From NCBI RefSeq assembly GCF_033568475.1, contig NW_027331840.1, positions 806,001 through 870,000 on the forward strand: 64,000 nt of DNA, read 5' to 3'. A model generated the notes under the pieces. That model was given only the letters and a program-made list of their open reading frames with translations, did no database searches and was not told the DNA's origin. The translations under genes and the position numbers were made by a program. Source of the DNA: Henckelia pumila. Its lineage: Eukaryota > Streptophyta > Magnoliopsida > Lamiales > Gesneriaceae. Each line of letters opens with the position of its first letter. Position 1 is the stretch's first letter. Below, one piece after another: positions 60,440 through 64,000 of this stretch.

Positions 60440-62451
60440 ATGAGGAAGAGAACAACGAAAAAAGCGGCGGCGGCGGCGGCAGCGAATGGTCTGTTTACCC
60501 CGCTGACTCCGGTGTCTGACACTGCAGCAGATAGGAGCCCTACGCCATCACCGGCGAAGTCTCCGGAGACACTGTTTAACTTCAACCTCAATGGACTGGC
60601 AAATATCGCCTCGTCGTCGAAGAAGAAGAGTAACGAGAAACTGATGAAGCCTATCGAACTTTCTCCTCAGAAGTTGCAATCGCTCAAAAACGTGAGCACG
60701 ATCAGCGATCTGAAAAATATGGCTACCTCGAACCTGGACAGCATCAAGCGGAATCTGGAGATGTCGCATTCTGAGATTTTAAAGGACATCGAGGCATCTC
60801 AGTGTCGCCTCCGGAAACGACACAAGGTCTGACTACTCTCGTTCTGATACCTTCCTCGTTCATATTTAGCTTCATGTGTGTTCAATATTGATATTCTCTC
60901 ATTGTTTCTGATTTCCGTTCTTGTTGGAAGAAGTTCATTTCGAATGTGGTTTTTTTTTGTTTTATGAATGTCATCAAAGTGATTTGTTACAATAGCATTC
61001 TCTAGGAATTTCCTTGGTATTGAAATGTATTTCTTACTCTATAGATCTGGAGAGTGAACGGATCATCAAATAAGTTTAGGAAGCTTAGCTTGTAGTTGTA
61101 GGAGTCAACATTTGCCAACATATTGCATCTCATCATTGCATTATGCTTTGCCTGCTTCACTAGTAGTAATAGTTTCCTTGTCCACTAGCGTTTGGACTGT
61201 GCAGCAGTAATTGTGGAGAACAGAAATTCAATAAGCAGCGAAATTAATGGGATGGTATAATTTTTCTGTAACATTGCATTGTATTGCAAGAAACAACACA
61301 TTTCCGAAATTTGCAAATTATGGCCTTCGAAAAATTGTATTCAACTATGAATCATGAGGATTTGTACACCTATGCACGAGCAGTTTGTTGATCTTTAGAG
61401 CAGAATGATATTGATTAAATGTATTCAGTCATGGTAACCACCTGAAGTAAGATATCATAAGGTGGTCCAAATCCATGTACTTGATTTTATTTGATTTGAA
61501 GATTCAATAAGCAAGCTAGATCCACTTTTCTATATTATCTATTTCCAGATCTTGGACTCTTTATGTACTTGATTTTAATTGATGATTCAATTATGAAATA
61601 AGCTAGATCCATTTTTCTATATTCATCACAAGGGCAATTTCAGTAAGTATTGTCGTTAGATGATTATATGTTATTCCTGAATTGTGTCTTTTTACCTTCA
61701 ATCTTTTCACCGTCTTAGCAGATGCAGACCCAAGCATGTCAGCAAGTGATGGATGAAGCAGAGAAGGAGTATAAGAAGATTTCTGAGCGAATCAAAGATG
61801 GTCAAGAAGCAATGATGGTGAGCAAGCGATTAGTTTTAAGATAGCTGATTCGACATCAAGTCCTTCCCTGCAGTTGTAGTATCACGCTCTTCTCTGATGT
61901 TGTATTCTTTCAGGCTTCATATGCAGAGTTTATAGCGGAAGCACAAGCCACATCATCTCGTCGTAAGCTTATTCTATTTGATAAGCATTCATGACTAGTT
62001 ACCATTGTCTTCTATTTCACTACAATTGCAACAAGATGTTTTCTCCTCTATTGTGTTTTTTTTTTCTATTCGTTCTCTTCTCTATCAAAGCGTTCAGTTG
62101 TGTGATACCTTAAATTTTATTAGCAAGTCAGACATTAAGAAGTTATTAACAAATAATACATTTTAGATCACCCACCCCTTTACACAGCTTGCATTAACAC
62201 TCTGACCTGGCTAATTTGTACAAAAACTTGTTACATAAATTTACGCACAGAGTATCTTGCTAGAATCATTAATGATGACCTGCAATACAGCACATATATT
62301 CCTGCAGCCTGGCGAGCTACTAGTTCCTTTTACCTATAATTTGTTTTAAATTTCAGTTTGCGAAACATCAATCCCTGTGCTTCAACAAACTTATGAGAAA
62401 GGCATAGCTGCACTTAGGAGCCGATATGGAATCTCGTCGTTCATGGTTTGA
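60440..62451 (+). CDS. Unrecognised nuclear-type coiled-coil protein, 208 aa
   Basis: Four exons (60440-60826, 61722-61817, 61914-61962, 62357-62451), all GT-AG and in phase, with no break. The N-terminus is basic with an Ala run (MRKRTTKKAAAAAAANG), then Ser/Thr-Pro sites (LTPLTPVSD; SPTPSPAKSPET) that could be CDK targets. Residues about 65-130 are Ser/Lys-rich with NLDSIKRNLEMSHSEIL. The C-terminal third (EAEKEYKKISERIKDGQEAM, ASYAEFIAEAQATSSRLCET, VLQQTYEKGIAALRSRYG) is predicted coiled-coil. The basic start may be a nuclear signal. I recall similar plant proteins but cannot name one. A cell-cycle or chromosome role is a guess from the E2F-like site and S/T-P motifs. Confidence 0.8.
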
Positions 62452-64000
62452 CAAGTGGAGTTCTTAGGTAATGATCTTTCCTTTGTCATCTATATCTTAT
62501 TATTGTTGGAGTTATTGTGCTTCTATTCAAATTTATCTGTACTTTTTTCAGATTAGAACTCTGTCTTTTGTTTTCATACTCGAGTGATGCTTGAATGAAT
62601 CTATGAATTTAAGACAGGATTTTGCATCCCTGAACTTAGAAGACCTAAAATTCCTATCTTCGTTTATGGTGATCACGTAAAGTAAAAGTTAATGGGTGGA
62701 GTTAAAAATCCAAACGATAACAGGTTTTTGAATCCCCTTGGAAGACAAAAAATTCCTATTTACGGCGATCACATAAGTAAAGCTCATGGGTGGAACTAAA
62801 AATTCAAATGATATTTGTTTTGTAAGTTGTTTCCATATGAAATGTCCATCAGACCACATTCCACTTTTGCAAAATGTCTTTGTTTGCCACAGCGATATTT
62901 TCCGTACTTTGCATGACTAGGATTCATAAACACAATGGAGGAGGAAGGATAAACAATAATGATCTAGCAGGGGCAAGTAAGAACAATTATTCTTTCAAAT
63001 AAAACAAAGATAAATTTGATATGATTTTTCTTGTTGTAAGAATGGAATAGTTTGTCATCTATCACCAAAATTACAAGGGAGTAGATTTATATTAAGTTCC
63101 TTGATCCTTTCCTAAGCTTCTTTTGACAGGATTTAAATGCATGCAAAATCGTATCAAGAAGGCGTAGGAAATGGCAATCTGGATTCTGGAGTCTTGGGTA
63201 GCAGCAATCTTACCAGATTTTGTCTATAAAACTTTCTCTATCTTTTTTGTTGAGTCCGTTGCAATTTGTGATGGTTATTGGTTAATAACCTGATACTAAT
63301 AGGAGCAGACGAGCAGTGATATTTTACAGTAGATAATCAAATAATGGCAGAAACGATATAGAGATTAACTTCCATTCCATGTATCTACGGATTAGATTCA
63401 GCTAAATTTGACCCAAGACCGGAAGCTTAGAGCATCTATCCATGATTCAGAATAAAGTTAAATTCTTTATCTTTAACGCATTGGGTTTGTGTATAACCTG
63501 TGTAGTTGATTACGTCCAAAAAAAAAAAAAAAACGTGTGTAGTGATTTTGTGTAGTGATTTTGTTTGTTTGTTTCTTCTTTTTTTTTTAAACATATTCGT
63601 GGAACTCGAAACCAATATCTAAAGTTGTCTCATGTTGATTAAGAATTTAAATTTAAGACGTACCTTAATTTAGGCTTTTAATTTAGTGGATACCGTTGAA
63701 AGACGAGTGCTTTCCGATGAGATATTGTCATCCAAAGGGAATATCATTCGTCAGTTGCAAATTAACCGTAAAGTTTTATAGAGTACAGGAAAGTTAGATA
63801 CAGATTAAGTGAAGGGCATAATGGTAAATATGTTTGCCTTCTTTGAACCAGATAAGCTCCAGTTCACAATATTTGTGGACACCATATTCACCAACGAATT
63901 CCTGTAATGGGAACCTATTCATATTCCAGAGCACCAACCTTACCATTGGCATTCGCACCTCCATTGACCACAACCAAACAAGGAATCCCATTCCCAATTC
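62452..64000. other. 3' flank and spacer to the window end
   Basis: A diverged direct duplication of about 90-100 bp (AATTCCTAT-TT..GGTGATCAC.TAA; 62650-62720 and 62750-62820). 63540-63565 repeats GTGTAGTGATTTT. At the right edge the minus strand (63900-64000) reads GIPCLVVVNGGANANGKVGA, which looks coding but soon ends. It may be the tail or a remnant of a gene beyond the window. Nothing else supported. Confidence 0.45.

Overview
The window is nuclear plant DNA. The genes are split by GT-AG introns, the DNA between genes is AT-rich, and Ty3/gypsy, Ty1/copia and hAT-type elements of plant kinds are abundant. The plant proteins recognised are MOB1, a U-box cyclophilin of the CYP65/PPIL2 type, a pinoresinol-lariciresinol reductase (PLR), a type I MADS protein and TOPLESS-like LisH proteins. 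A lignan reductase plus a repeat carrying GAGAC motifs near 53.6-53.9 kb suggest a eudicot, possibly an asterid of the Lamiales. That assignment is an inference.

Layout. (1) 1-24.6 kb is transposon DNA. Four near-identical units of about 5.4 kb stand head to tail (1409-22245). Each unit holds the end of one LTR-like repeat, the 3' part of a Tat/Retand-type gypsy element with its antisense ORF, about 250 bp of a MOB1 intron, and an LTR plus flank of a second gypsy element of the Tekay/Del kind. An Athila-like remnant and a truncated LTR of the second element close the array. That element sits in intron 2 of a MOB1 gene, with a 5-bp target duplication (GATCA) on both sides. (2) 24.6-26.7 kb holds exons 3-7 of this disrupted MOB1 copy. 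(3) 27.5-29.5 kb holds two tandem TOPLESS-like mini genes. (4) 29.8-33.1 kb is a shrunken duplicate of the later PLR-MOB1-CYP65 block. (5) 33.1-37.2 kb holds copia remnants. (6) 37.9-50.5 kb is the intact block: PLR (-), MOB1 (-) and CYP65 (+). MOB1 and CYP65 are divergent and share a promoter region. (7) 52.2-53.0 kb holds an intronless type I MADS gene with N-terminal repeats. (8) 53.6-55.7 kb holds small transposons. (9) 55.9-57.2 kb holds a gene resembling cadmium-induced protein AS8. (10) 58.5-60.2 kb is a copia remnant. (11) 60.4-62.5 kb holds an intact four-exon gene for a coiled-coil protein I do not recognise. The last 1.5 kb has no gene I can support.

The host genes do not form one pathway. 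MOB1 acts in NDR/Hippo-type growth control, CYP65 in spliceosome-linked and ubiquitin-linked folding, and PLR in lignan synthesis. What ties the window together is its history: a PLR-MOB1-CYP65 segment was duplicated, one copy decayed, and another MOB1 copy was split by nested retrotransposons that then amplified in tandem. Exon borders, reading frames and repeat borders were read by eye. No alignment or database search was run.
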